This document shows positions 1-8,284 of a DNA stretch of 64,000 bases, piece after piece; the first letter of the stretch is position 1, and each line of letters starts with the position of its first letter. The DNA comes from Mycolicibacter virginiensis (GTDB lineage: Bacteria > Actinomycetota > Actinomycetes > Mycobacteriales > Mycobacteriaceae). Position numbers and translations under genes: made by a program. The DNA is taken from NCBI RefSeq assembly GCF_022374935.2, contig NZ_CP092430.2:4588001-4652000 (forward strand), read 5' to 3'. The notes beneath the pieces are model-generated. The model was given only the letters and a program-made list of their open reading frames with translations. It did no database searches and had not been told where the DNA came from.

Positions 1-1332
1 GCCGTCGGCAAGGTTGGAAGTGGACGCACCGCCGGTGCCACCGTTGCCGCCATTGCCGCCGGTGATCGCGCCGAAGCCGCCGGCACCGCCGTCACGACCG
101 TCGCCGCCGACGCCGCCGGGCGAAGCGGCGCCACCATCGCCACCTTCGCCACCTTTACCGCCGGTGATTCCGGCTCCACCGTCTCCGGCTGCGCCACCGG
201 CGCCGGCGACCGCTCCGGCCCCTCCGATACCGCCGCTGCCCCCGGCACCACCGTTGCCAAGGTAGTCACCGGTGACCGCGTCCTGGTATGCGTCGCCACC
301 GTCACTGCCGGCGCCGCCCTCGCCGGCAGCCCCGGCTGCGCCGGCGCTGCCGTAGGAACCGTCGAACTTCACGCCCGCCGCACCGGCAGCACCAGCATTG
401 CCGCCATTTGCACCGGCGGCACCATTGAGGTGGGCGGCAATGCCGTCGCTGACGCCGTCGGCAGAGGTGCCCGCTGCACCGGCCTTTCCACCGTCGCCAC
501 CATTGCCACCGTTGCCGAACAGGTAGCCGCTTCGGCCACCGGCGCCGCCGGCAGCGCCGCTGCCGCCGTTGCCGCCGACGCCGGTGCCGCCGTTGGCGTA
601 GGTGCCATTGGCGCCGTTGATGCCGTTACCGCCGACACCGCCGTTGCCGCCGTTGCCGAAGAACCAGCCGACCGCGTCGCCGCCGAGACCGCCGGCGCCG
701 CCCCCGCTACCCGCACTGGCCCCGTTACCGCCGGCGCCACCGTCGCCGCCGATACCCATGAACGAGCCGCCGTTACCGCCGTCACCACCGGCACTGCCCT
801 CGAAACCGTCACCGCCGGCACCGCCGTTGCCGAACCATCCCGCGGTGCCGCCGTCGCCGCCGGCCAGTGCGCCGTCATCGCTGTTCCAGCCAGCACCACC
901 ATCGCCGAACCACAGGCCGGCGTCGCCGCCGTTGGGGTTGAGCGCGGTCCCGTCGGCACCGTCGCCGATCAGGAACAGCCCGGAGGATTCGTTGATCCAG
1001 CCGTTGACCAGTGCGCCGAGATCGCTGTCGATCCAGGCCTCCATACCGAAGTGCAGCGGCTGGTAGAACCACTGGTCGATGATCGTGGACATGTCGAAGA
1101 AGCCGCCGGCCGCGGGCAGTGCGACATCGGCCGTCGAGGCCGCGGGGTCGAACAGGTCCAACAGCCAGTCCAGGCCATCGTCGGCCTGCGCTGACGGCAG
1201 GCCGGCCAACGGGGTCATCCCGAACGCCAAGAACGCAGTGGCTGCACCACTGGCACCGATCACCCGCTTACGGCGCGACTGGCCAGCCTGCTGCTGACCG
1301 CGACGCCGGTTGCTGCTGTGACGACGACTCAT
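1..1332 (-). CDS. PGRS-like secreted glycine-rich protein, 3' end beyond window
   Basis: Reading leftwards from ATG at 1332 the frame stays open to base 1, so 444 codons are visible and the C-terminus lies outside the window. The start is preceded by AGGTGTTCCTCA, a weak ribosome site. Residues 1-25 are a long Arg-rich n-region. A hydrophobic stretch with GAATAFLAFGMTPL follows, then a signal peptidase I-like site at SAQA-DD. A short mixed-sequence domain comes next (DWLLDLFDP, DQWFYQPLH, EAWIDSDLGALVNGWIN), then [10 protein letters not shown] and GLWFGDGG, and GGxGGxG repeats to the edge. No PE domain is present. The gene lies 59 bp downstream of the RPY protein gene at 1392-2534 and is probably co-transcribed with it. 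An exported, cell-surface protein is inferred; its molecular function is unknown. It is related to the products of 5710-8211 and 8285-10798. Confidence 0.85.
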   Translation of the reverse strand, partial: MSRRHSSNRRRGQQQAGQSRRKRVIGASGAATAFLAFGMTPLAGLPSAQADDGLDWLLDLFDPAASTADVALPAAGGFFDMSTIIDQWFYQPLHFGMEAWIDSDLGALVNGWINESSGLFLIGDGADGTALNPNGGDAGLWFGDGGAGWNSDDGALAGGDGGTAGWFGNGGAGGDGFEGSAGGDGGNGGSFMGIGGDGGAGGNGASAGSGGGAGGLGGDAVGWFFGNGGNGGVGGNGINGANGTYANGGTGVGGNGGSGAAGGAGGRSGYLFGNGGNGGDGGKAGAAGTSADGVSDGIAAHLNGAAGANGGNAGAAGAAGVKFDGSYGSAGAAGAAGEGGAGSDGGDAYQDAVTGDYLGNGGAGGSGGIGGAGAVAGAGGAAGDGGAGITGGKGGEGGDGGAASPGGVGGDGRDGGAGGFGAITGGNGGNGGTGGASTSNLADG

Positions 1333-1391
1333 TGAGGAACACCTTTCATCAGATGTAAAGCTTTGGGGTAGTTGTGGATTGCGATGACGGA

Positions 1392-2534
1392 TCAGCTGAA
1401 GAGCCCGTTGAGCAGGTCTTCCAACCCGCTGAACACGTCAGTGGCCTGCGCGCTCTCGCCGCCGTCATCGAGGAAGGTGTCCGGAATGATCGGCAAGCCG
1501 ACACCGAACCAGGGCGGTGTCACGGGAACGTTGTTCTTCCCGTCCCAGCCCGAGCCCAGCAGCGATCCGATGATCTGGCCCCACGCCTGCCAGGCCGCGA
1601 TCGGGCCGATCGCCTGGCCCTCGACGTCGATCTTGTTCAGGACCGGAACACCAACCATTTCCAGTCCTACGGCGTTGAACAGGGAGCCGCCGACCGCGGG
1701 AACCGTAGCCAACACTTCGTCGTTCGCGCCGATCACCTGGTAGTTGCCGATCTGCACATTGCCGGTGCTCAGCAATCCACCGAAGGTGAAGTCCAAGCGG
1801 TCCAGGGCCATGCCTTGGGGGAGGAACCCGGCGTCGTTGATCATCGGCAGCAGCGAATCCAGGTGCAGGACAGCGCCATTGAGGAAGCCGTTCCAACCGC
1901 TGGCGATGATCTCGTTGAGGTCGTCACCGTCGGCGATGCTGTTCATCATGGCAATCCACGGGCTGATGCCGGGGCCCAGCGAGCCCATGATGACGCCGGA
2001 CATCGGCGAAATCATCCAGTTCAAAGCTGCGTTGACCCCGTCAACATCGGTGCCCGCCGGCAGGTAGCCCGGAACCTGGGAAATCAGTACGAGATGGCCT
2101 GACGTGATGGACCCGTCGATGGTGTGGTGGGTGACCAAGTTGTAGGTCTCCTTGGCGACATCCAACGGCAGCGCCCAACCGTCGCGCACCGCCACCCAGT
2201 GCTCCTGGATCTGGGTGTTGATGTCGGCGAGCGTGGTGGCGCTCGGGTCGTCCAGGAATTGCTGCGCGTAGCCCATGACGTTCGCGTACAGCTGCTGCCA
2301 TGCCACCCCCGGCGCCAACAAGAAGTTGTTGATCAGGGTCGTCGCGTTGGCGGCCGATTCGTTGTACACGTCAATCCAGGGCTCGGCGACACTGGGCAGA
2401 CCCCCGGCGGTGAGCGCGACGTCAATGACCGTGCGGGCCATAGGCGCCGGCGCCACAACCGGCGTCGCGGCGATCAGGCCGGTCCCGGCGATGACGACGC
2501 CGGCCGTTGCGTAGGGGCGAAGAATGGCGTGCAA
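1392..2534 (-). CDS. Exported RPY-type envelope protein (possibly GjpA-like)
   Basis: The product has 380 residues. The start is TTG at 2534, chosen because AAGGAG lies seven bases upstream and the protein then begins MHAILRPYATAGV, which matches paralogues. A hydrophobic signal sequence covers about residues 8-30. The mature part has few charged residues, with segments such as GPGISPWIAMMNSI, LDSLLPMIND, FTFGGLLSTG and AAWQAWGQIIGSLLGSGWDG. These recur in the paralogue at 10845-11918. From memory of family naming, proteins of this form are annotated in mycobacteria as outer membrane porin GjpA; this was not searched, so the porin role is tentative. The gene sits immediately upstream of a PGRS-like gene and downstream of three MarR-type genes. 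The same order is repeated at 5710-13347. Confidence 0.8.
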   Translation of the reverse strand: MHAILRPYATAGVVIAGTGLIAATPVVAPAPMARTVIDVALTAGGLPSVAEPWIDVYNESAANATTLINNFLLAPGVAWQQLYANVMGYAQQFLDDPSATTLADINTQIQEHWVAVRDGWALPLDVAKETYNLVTHHTIDGSITSGHLVLISQVPGYLPAGTDVDGVNAALNWMISPMSGVIMGSLGPGISPWIAMMNSIADGDDLNEIIASGWNGFLNGAVLHLDSLLPMINDAGFLPQGMALDRLDFTFGGLLSTGNVQIGNYQVIGANDEVLATVPAVGGSLFNAVGLEMVGVPVLNKIDVEGQAIGPIAAWQAWGQIIGSLLGSGWDGKNNVPVTPPWFGVGLPIIPDTFLDDGGESAQATDVFSGLEDLLNGLFS

Positions 2535-2568
2535 GGGAACTCCTTCAGGTCATGTGACTCAGCACACG

Positions 2569-2578
2569 GAACGTAACT
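2569..2578 (-). promoter_or_regulatory. Conserved GAACGTAACT block upstream of RPY gene
   Basis: On the plus strand the block reads GAACGTAACTGAGGGAG. The block upstream of the paralogue reads GAACGTAACTAAGCGAG at 11964. They lie 35 and 46 bp from the TTG starts. Conservation in otherwise diverged leaders suggests a promoter or transcription-start element. Function is inferred. Confidence 0.4.
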
Positions 2579-2725
2579 GAGGGAGACCTGAAAATCACCA
2601 GTCAGGACGGGGCCGCCGGTAAAGGGGTGCACCCAGTGCGCGATTGGCAATCTAGCTGGGCAACAAAATCCCAGGCACAGGCGTTAACATGCAGTTCTAG
2701 CAAACTTAAAGACCCCACTGAATGG

Positions 2726-2751
2726 TTCAACTGGAAATTACCGGCGAGTAA
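2726..2751 (-). promoter_or_regulatory. Shared operator-like element, copy 1
   Basis: TTCAAC at 2726, six bases, then TTACCGGCGAGTAA at 2738-2751. The second half carries a TTAC/GTAA inverted pair. A close copy with identical spacing lies at 12124-12149, and a diverged copy at 4334-4360. It is about 190 bp upstream of the RPY gene start and next to MarR genes, so it is a candidate MarR-type operator. This is inferred from sequence similarity only. Confidence 0.5.
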
Positions 2752-3033
2752 GAATTGAAACACGTTCATTCGTGCCTATTCCGAGTCTCGGCGGCGCGTA
2801 ATGACCGTTGACCTGCGCAGTACCGCTGCTGCGATAAAGTTCAAGCGCGCTTTGTAGAAACAGGTGTCAAGTAATTTCGCTACAGCACGGATCTCTATTA
2901 GGGGAACTTTAGCTAACATGCTATTGCCAGCCATCAAGGCAGGTAGCGGGCGTGTGCCCGGAGTGATGTGTCAGGGTCGGGGCGTCTGGACCCGCCGCCG
3001 AAAGCCGCATTACCTGAGAATTTTTGAGCGATA

Positions 3034-3058
3034 TCCGGGGGGGCAGATCCAGCCCGGA
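3034..3058 (-). terminator. Possible terminator hairpin after MarR gene
   Basis: TCCGGG (3034-3039) and CCCGGA (3053-3058) form a 6-bp stem, 15 bases beyond the stop codon at 3073. On the transcribed strand it is followed by TATCGCTCAAAAATTC, so there is no clean U-run. The call is weak. Confidence 0.35.
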
Positions 3059-3072
3059 AACCACGCTCGATC

Positions 3073-3558
3073 TCAGGTCAGCGGGGGAAGGCCGGTCCGC
3101 CGGCAGACGTCACCGAGTGCGATCACCTGCTGACGCGACAGCTGGCCAAGGTAGTGCGCACGAATCCCGCGCGCGTAGGTCACCACCGCGGATGCGAACC
3201 GCGCCCGGCCCTCAGCGGTGATGTGGGCAAGCACCGCTCGGCGGTCGCCGGGATGCGGTCGCCTACCGACCAGCGCCTGGGCCTCTAGATGGTCGATCAG
3301 TGACGTCACCCGGCTGGGCGCCAGCGCGAAAGCCTTTGCCAGGTCCCGCATTCGGGCCGAACCGGACTCCGAACTGGCCAGCCGGTCCAGTACCAGGACC
3401 TCAAAGAGGGTCAATCCATGGGCATGGATCAGGCTGTCGTTCAACGCCGCGATAAGGCGATCGGACGCGTCCACGAACTGGTGCACGCACGCGCTTTCGG
3501 CGGCGTCGAGCACCGGCAATTCCCACACTGGCCGCTCAAGCGCCCGCAGGTGCCCCAT
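3073..3558 (-). CDS. MarR-type winged-helix regulator
   Basis: The product has 161 residues with a complete MarR-like fold. An N-terminal helix region (HQFVDASDRLIAALND) is followed by SGSARMRDLAKAFALAPSRV as the helix-turn-helix. The wing is HLEAQALVGRRPHPGDRR, with TAEGRARF and a C-terminal dimerisation helix ending LSRQQVIALGDVCRR. This C-terminus closely matches the second half of the double-MarR protein at 12256-13347. The ATG at 3558 lacks a clear ribosome site. It is the last of three MarR-type genes on the same strand and lies upstream of an RPY/PGRS pair. A ligand cannot be predicted. Confidence 0.85.
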   Translation of the reverse strand: MGHLRALERPVWELPVLDAAESACVHQFVDASDRLIAALNDSLIHAHGLTLFEVLVLDRLASSESGSARMRDLAKAFALAPSRVTSLIDHLEAQALVGRRPHPGDRRAVLAHITAEGRARFASAVVTYARGIRAHYLGQLSRQQVIALGDVCRRTGLPPLT

Positions 3559-3612
3559 CGGGCAATGCTAGCGACGCGAAGTGGCGATCGGTGCTTGATT
3601 CAGCAACTTGAC

Positions 3613-3634
3613 GCCTCCAACTTGGGCGGGAGGC
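3613..3634 (-). terminator. Small hairpin between two MarR genes
   Basis: GCCTCC (3613-3618) and GGAGGC (3629-3634) are perfect inverted repeats with a 10-base spacer, eight bases past the stop codon of the upstream MarR gene at 3642. They may attenuate read-through into the next gene. There is no U-run. Confidence 0.3.
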
Positions 3635-3641
3635 TAGGTGC

Positions 3642-4214
3642 TCAGTCGAGCGTCGACTTTTTCGGAAGCTCTGCGGCTTCTAGTGAGGCGCTGATCTGAT
3701 GGCAACTGGCACCCAGGGCAAGCATTTGCTGCCGAGACATCTGGTTCACGTAGAGCCGGCGGATCTGTTCGGCGTAGGTTTTGCGGGCCTCCCCCAGCCT
3801 CGTTCGGCCCTCGGGCGTGAGCTCGGCCCGCACTCCCCGGCCATCACCGGGAATAGGTATCCGGCGGACCAGGCCGCGACTTTCTAGCCGCCGGGTCAGC
3901 CAGGTCACCCGGCTGCGGAGCAGCATCAGCGCCGCGGCCAGTTCGCTCATTCGGACAGATCCGCTGTCGGACTTGGCGAGAAGATCCAGCAGTCGAAGCT
4001 CAGACAGGTCCAGCCGGTGGCGGCCCAGCAGGCTACGGTTAAGCGCGCCCAACAGATTGGTCGATGACTCGACGAACTCTTGCCAAGAATTCTGCTCGAT
4101 GTCCTCGAGCCCCGGCAGCCGCATCGCCGGCGCTTGGCCCCCTGTGTCCTCCACGGCGGGCGACGGTACCGAAACCCTTCCCACAATGACCACGAAAAAC
4201 GGGGGCATTTGCAT
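3642..4214 (-). CDS. MarR-type winged-helix regulator
   Basis: The open frame reaches 4319; the start is uncertain. ATG at 4214 (MQMPPFF) gives 190 residues. Homology to the other family members begins only around LPGLEDIEQNSWQEFV, so an ATG at 4121 or a GTG near 4184-4193 is also possible. The DNA-binding region is SDSGSVRMSELAAALMLLRS, the wing is RLESRGLVRRIPIPGDGRG, and the C-terminal helix contains VNQMSRQQMLALGASC. It belongs to the same subfamily as the neighbours at 3073-3558 and 4569-5114. A diverged copy of the shared operator-like element lies 120 bp upstream of the chosen start. This would suit autoregulation, which is inferred. Confidence 0.75.
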   Translation of the reverse strand: MQMPPFFVVIVGRVSVPSPAVEDTGGQAPAMRLPGLEDIEQNSWQEFVESSTNLLGALNRSLLGRHRLDLSELRLLDLLAKSDSGSVRMSELAAALMLLRSRVTWLTRRLESRGLVRRIPIPGDGRGVRAELTPEGRTRLGEARKTYAEQIRRLYVNQMSRQQMLALGASCHQISASLEAAELPKKSTLD

Positions 4215-4333
4215 GCTTCTACATACATCAGTGACGCGCGCCGCCAGCCCGCAACGTCGGAGACCGTCACATCCAGGCTTTTCACAGGCCCTTTTAGGAT
4301 AGTGCCAGCAAATATACAAACCCCGACGGTTGA

Positions 4334-4360
4334 TTCAACCGGCAACTAACTCGCGAGTAG
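4334..4360 (-). promoter_or_regulatory. Shared operator-like element, diverged copy
   Basis: TTCAAC at 4334, then CTAACTCGCGAGTAG at 4346-4360. The core contains the perfect 10-bp palindrome ACTCGCGAGT. With one gap it aligns to the elements at 2726 and 12124 and keeps GCGAGTA. It lies upstream of the MarR gene ending at 3642. The 4215-4568 stretch between MarR genes holds nothing else I can support. Confidence 0.4.
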
Positions 4361-4568
4361 CAATCAGAACGTGTTCTAGCAGCGGGTCGAAAGCGCCGTT
4401 AAGGCCGACGGCAGGCCGGTAACTGCTGGCCACCCGCGATGTCCGAGCTCAACGCGCATTGACCAAGAACCTTGGCAATTAACGTCCGTAGTGCATTTCC
4501 CAGCAACTTCACAGGGAATGGGAAACAGCGCGTGAGCAAACCGCGAGACGCCGCTGCGTTGGCGCAGA

Positions 4569-5114
4569 TCAGATCGGCGGCTTGGCCACGAGCTCGCCAC
4601 CGGGGGTTCGGGAGACATACAGCGTCGAGTCTGCCTGCCTCAGGCCGGAATTAATCCGTCGGCAATTCTCCTCGAGAGTGGCGAGCTGGCGCCGCGAGAG
4701 GGTCCCGATGAGGTGGGTCTTGACCCCTTGGGCGTAGTTGTGGCTGGCGTGCCCGGCTACCCGCCGGCCGTCGTCAGTGATCCGAGCGACCACCCCTCGC
4801 CGGTCATCGGAATTCTGTTCGCGCTGAACCAAACCCCGCTCTTCGAGTCGACGGATCCGCTTGGTCATGTGGTGCGGGTTCGCGCCCAGCGCGTCGGCCA
4901 AGTCGCCCATCCGTGCCGCGCCCTCGTCAGACTTGCCCAGGATGTCGAGCACCCGCAAGTCAATGACGGACAGATTGTGCGCTTCGGTCAGCCAGCGGTC
5001 CATCGTGGCATGAAAGCGCAGCGCAGCGTGCAGAAAGTTCTGCCACGACTTCTGTTCGGCGATGTCCAATCCGGGAAGATCACTGGGGGTGCGGCGACGA
5101 GCCGGACGTTGCAT
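4569..5114 (-). CDS. MarR-type winged-helix regulator
   Basis: The product has 181 residues from ATG at 5114 (MQRPARRRTPSDLPGLD). The core is LSVIDLRVLDILGKSDEGAA followed by RMGDLADALGANPHHMTKRI as the recognition helix region. The wing is ERGLVQREQNSDDRRG, and the C-terminal helix carries LIGTLSRRQLATLEENCRR. It is strikingly similar along its whole length to residues 1-165 of the double-MarR protein at 12256-13347 (MQRNDRRRTGSDLPGLD). The two are clearly recent paralogues. It is the promoter-proximal gene of the three-MarR group upstream of the RPY/PGRS pair at 1-2534. Confidence 0.85.
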   Translation of the reverse strand: MQRPARRRTPSDLPGLDIAEQKSWQNFLHAALRFHATMDRWLTEAHNLSVIDLRVLDILGKSDEGAARMGDLADALGANPHHMTKRIRRLEERGLVQREQNSDDRRGVVARITDDGRRVAGHASHNYAQGVKTHLIGTLSRRQLATLEENCRRINSGLRQADSTLYVSRTPGGELVAKPPI

Positions 5115-5581
5115 AGCGTCATGGTAGCCAGGATTAGTTCCAGTGCGCCAACATCATTCCGCACCTGAGTACTGCGTAGCCGTTATCGATCGACGTTTCC
5201 GGTGGATCGTTGAATACATTTAATGCGGCCAAGCCGGTCGGTACAAATATCGACCAAGGCCAAGTGGCGCGCGGCATGCACTCACCGGGCCAGAGCCCCA
5301 AGGAATTCCAGGACCTACAACTCGTCCATATTTTGCATACAAACATATCGGTAAGCGATGTAAAGGGTGTATCGGAACTGTCGCGGCAGCGTCCGAATTT
5401 GCCGCAGAATCCCTACGCGCTGAATATGCGTGCCACCGGGAGGGGGCGACGGCGTCCTGGGGGCCGCCTTGGCTGAATAGGGCGGGGTTGCACGGTATCC
5501 GGCCACACCCTGCCGCGGTCATCGGTGAGGTCCCCGCGGACAGACTCGGCCTAACCCGGAGTGTTCGGATGCGAAAAAGGG
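5115..5581. other. Intergenic region between MarR gene and tRNA-Ser
   Basis: 467 bp without a credible gene. The short frames on both strands lack ribosome sites and have atypical composition. The minus-strand stretch just after the tRNA, CGCCCTTTTTCGC, may serve as the tRNA terminator. The promoter of the MarR group is expected near 5115-5200. Confidence 0.6.
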
Positions 5582-5668
5582 CGGTGGCGGAGGGATTTGA
5601 ACCCCCGGACGGTGTTAGCCGTCTCTCGCTTTCAAGGCGAGTGCATTAGGCCGCTCTGCCACGCCACC
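5582..5668 (-). tRNA. tRNA-Ser(UGA)
   Basis: The 87-base cloverleaf is complete. The acceptor stem is GGTGGCG/CGCCACC with discriminator G and no encoded CCA. The anticodon stem-loop CTCGC-CTTGAAA-GCGAG has UGA at 5632-5634 (plus-strand tca). A long class II variable arm is built on GACGG/CCGTC, and the T-loop is GTTCAAATC. It lies 41 bp beyond the stop codon of the PGRS-like gene at 5710 and divides the two MarR-RPY-PGRS cassettes. Confidence 0.95.
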
Positions 5669-5709
5669 GCGGGAAATCGTACCTTGGCCGGGTCAGTGCT
5701 CCCGCGGGG

Positions 5710-8211
5710 TCAGCCGGGTTGACCGCTGCCGCCGGTGGTGCCGGGCTGGCCCGGCGGAGTGCCGGTACCGGCCACACCGCCGGCACCACCCGCGCCCGCT
5801 GCGCCGCCCGCGCCGTGTGACCCGTTGGTGCCATTGGTGCTGGTGCCGCCGGCACCGCCGGCCGCACCGTTGCCACCGGTTCCGCCGTCGCCGCCATCGC
5901 CACCGGGCAGGGTGGTGCCGGCAGAGTCGGTGCCGCCGTTGCCGCCGCGGCTGCCCGCACCGCCGGTGCCGCCGGCTCCACCAGTACCGCCGCTGCCGCC
6001 GTTACCGGAGACCGCGGTACCGCCGGCGCCGCCCTTGCCGCCGTTGCCGGCGGCGCCACCGTCGTGGCCGTTACCGCCTGGTTCATGCGCGGGGTTAGTC
6101 GCCGGCGCGCCCGTGTAGCCGGTTCCGCCGACGCCGCCGGTACCGCCATTGCCACCATCGACGTTGCCTTGCGCACTCCCGCCTGTCCCACCGGCTCCGC
6201 CGTCGCCGCCGGCGCCGATGGTGCCGGTTCCGCCCATCCCGCCGTTGCCGCCGTTGCCGGCGTGGCTGGGGCCGGCACCGTAGGGGTTGTTGGCGGGCAT
6301 GGCGATTCCGCCACTGTTGCCGCCGGTCCCGCCGGCACCGCCGTCACCGGCGGTGCCGCCTGACCCACTACCGCCGAGAAGGACCATGCCCGCGCCCCCA
6401 CTGCCACCGGTGCCGCCATTGCCGCCCGACGCCGTGCCGTTGCCGCCGTTTCCTCCTGCGCCGCCCGTGCCGGCATTGCCGCCGCCATACGCGGTGCCGC
6501 CGGTACCGCCGCTGCCGCCATTGCCACCAACGCTGATGACACCCGGCCCGGAAGCGCCGTGACCGCCGTTGCCGCCGGCGCCGCCGACCGCACCATCGCC
6601 GGTGTAAGCGCCTCCGCCCGACGAGCCGCTGCCGCCGTTACCGCCGTGGCTCCAGATGGTGCCGGTTCCGTCGTCCCACCCGGTGCTGTCGCCGCCGTTG
6701 CCGCCGCGGCCGCCAGCCCCGCCGGTGGCACCCGATCCGGCGCCGAAGAAGCTGTCACCACCATTGCCGCCGGCATAGGTTCCGGCACCGCCGTCCCCGC
6801 TGTCGCCGCTGGCCCCACCGACTCCGGTCTGACTGCTTCCTCCCATGCCGCCACCGCCGCCGTCGCCGCCGATGGTCTTGACGGTGTTGTCGCCGGTAGC
6901 CCCATTGCCGCCGGCGCCGCCGTTACCGCCCACACCACCGGCACCGCTTTGGGACGGAGCGCCCCAGCCGCCCCAGCCGCCGCTGCCGCCGGTACCCGCG
7001 GTGGCATCTCCGCCGGCGCCGGCGTTTCCACCCGCGCCGCCAGTGTTGTTGCCGGCGGACTGGCCGCCGTTACCGCCCCAGCCGCCGCCACCACCGTTGA
7101 GACCGGCGCCACCGGCGCCGCCGTCACCGCCGTTGCCACCGATATAGCCGTTGCCGGCGATCCCGCCGTCACTTCCGGCCCCGCCGTTGCCCAGGTAGTC
7201 GCCGTTGACGTCTTGGTAGGCGTTCCCGCCGTTACCGGCGTCGCCGCCGTCGCCACCGTTTCCGAGTTGCCCGGCATGTCCGTACATGGGGCTGGTGTAG
7301 ATGGAGGATCCGCGCCCGCCGGCCGCACCGCCGGCGCCACCACCCCAGGACCAGCCGCCGTTGCCGCCGTCGACGTGCTCGGCGGTGCCGGTGGCGCCGT
7401 CGCCACCTTTGCCGCCGGCTCCGGCGTTGCCGCCGTTGCCGCCGTTGCCGAACATGAAGCTGCTGCGCCCACCGGCGCCGCCGTTGCCGCCGTAACCGCC
7501 GGCTATCCCATTGCCATCGCCACCGTTGGCGAATGTGCCTGCGGCGCCGGCCGTTCCATCCGCCCCGTTGCCGCCGATCCCGCCGTTGCCGAAGAACCAG
7601 CCCGACGCGTTGCCGCCGGCCCCACCGTTGCCGCCGGCAACACTGGCATCCAGGGCGATCCCACCATTGCCGCCGGCACCGCCGTTGCCCATCCAGAGTC
7701 CACCGGCTCCGCCGTCACCGCCGTTGGCGCCCGCTCCACCATCACCGCCGACACCGCCGTCGCCGAGCCAGCCGGCCGCATTGCCGCCAGCACCGCCGGC
7801 CACACCTGCTTCGGTGCTGTCCCAACCGTTTCCGCCGTCACCGAACCACAGGCCACCGTTGCCGCCGTCGGGATTGGCTTCGGTGCCATCAGCACCGTCA
7901 CCGATCAGGAACTGCCCGGCCGAGGTGTTGATCCAGCCGTTGACCATCGACCCGAAGTCACTGTTGATCCAGGCCTCCATCGAGGTGTGGATCGGGTCGT
8001 AAAACCACTGGTCGATCATCGAGGTCCAGTCGAAGGTGCCCGCGTCGACCGGGCCGGCTACCAGCCATGCGGAGGAATCGAAAAGGTCGACGATCCAATC
8101 GAATTCATCGGCCTGAGCCGGCGGCGCCACGGTCAGCGGAACCATACCGAAGGCCAGGAATGCGCCGACGGTGCTGGCGGCGCCGATCGCGCGCTGGTGA
8201 CGACGAGTCAT
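5710..8211 (-). CDS. PGRS-like secreted glycine-rich protein
   Basis: ATG at 8211 (MTRRHQRAIG) is preferred, giving 833 residues, because AGAGG is ten bases upstream; an in-frame ATG at 8220 would have only one base of spacing. The signal peptide contains [14 protein letters not shown] and ends near PAQA-DE. The N-domain carries [26 protein letters not shown] and [10 protein letters not shown], then GLWFGDGG leads into GGxGGxG repeats. These are interrupted by short non-repeat patches such as AYQDVNGDYLGNGG. The C-terminus is GQPG-type. It is a tandem paralogue of 8285-10798, 73 bp upstream, and probably the last gene of the 11918-to-5710 transcription unit. A surface location is inferred; function is unknown. 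Confidence 0.88.
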   Translation of the reverse strand: MTRRHQRAIGAASTVGAFLAFGMVPLTVAPPAQADEFDWIVDLFDSSAWLVAGPVDAGTFDWTSMIDQWFYDPIHTSMEAWINSDFGSMVNGWINTSAGQFLIGDGADGTEANPDGGNGGLWFGDGGNGWDSTEAGVAGGAGGNAAGWLGDGGVGGDGGAGANGGDGGAGGLWMGNGGAGGNGGIALDASVAGGNGGAGGNASGWFFGNGGIGGNGADGTAGAAGTFANGGDGNGIAGGYGGNGGAGGRSSFMFGNGGNGGNAGAGGKGGDGATGTAEHVDGGNGGWSWGGGAGGAAGGRGSSIYTSPMYGHAGQLGNGGDGGDAGNGGNAYQDVNGDYLGNGGAGSDGGIAGNGYIGGNGGDGGAGGAGLNGGGGGWGGNGGQSAGNNTGGAGGNAGAGGDATAGTGGSGGWGGWGAPSQSGAGGVGGNGGAGGNGATGDNTVKTIGGDGGGGGMGGSSQTGVGGASGDSGDGGAGTYAGGNGGDSFFGAGSGATGGAGGRGGNGGDSTGWDDGTGTIWSHGGNGGSGSSGGGAYTGDGAVGGAGGNGGHGASGPGVISVGGNGGSGGTGGTAYGGGNAGTGGAGGNGGNGTASGGNGGTGGSGGAGMVLLGGSGSGGTAGDGGAGGTGGNSGGIAMPANNPYGAGPSHAGNGGNGGMGGTGTIGAGGDGGAGGTGGSAQGNVDGGNGGTGGVGGTGYTGAPATNPAHEPGGNGHDGGAAGNGGKGGAGGTAVSGNGGSGGTGGAGGTGGAGSRGGNGGTDSAGTTLPGGDGGDGGTGGNGAAGGAGGTSTNGTNGSHGAGGAAGAGGAGGVAGTGTPPGQPGTTGGSGQPG

Positions 8212-8284
8212 TTCGGACATACCTCTTTCATGACAAACATGCTGTGGGTCAAATGTTTTAGAGAAGTCGGGGGTCGCGGTCCGG

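Larger units (their letters stand above)
2535..3072. other. Intergenic region between RPY gene and MarR gene
   Basis: This 538-bp stretch contains no credible gene; the short open frames have no coding character. It is visibly more AT-rich than its surroundings. It holds the conserved leader block at 2569, the shared operator-like element at 2726-2751 and a possible terminator hairpin at 3034-3058. The promoter of the minus-strand RPY/PGRS pair should lie here. Confidence 0.7.

Noticed and set aside
1..1332. Classical PE_PGRS gene
   Set aside because: No PE domain or PE motif is present in any of these proteins; a signal peptide occupies the N-terminus.
5582..5668. tRNA-Ser as attachment site of an integrative element
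   Set aside because: No integrase gene, and I found no direct repeat of the tRNA 3' end within the window.
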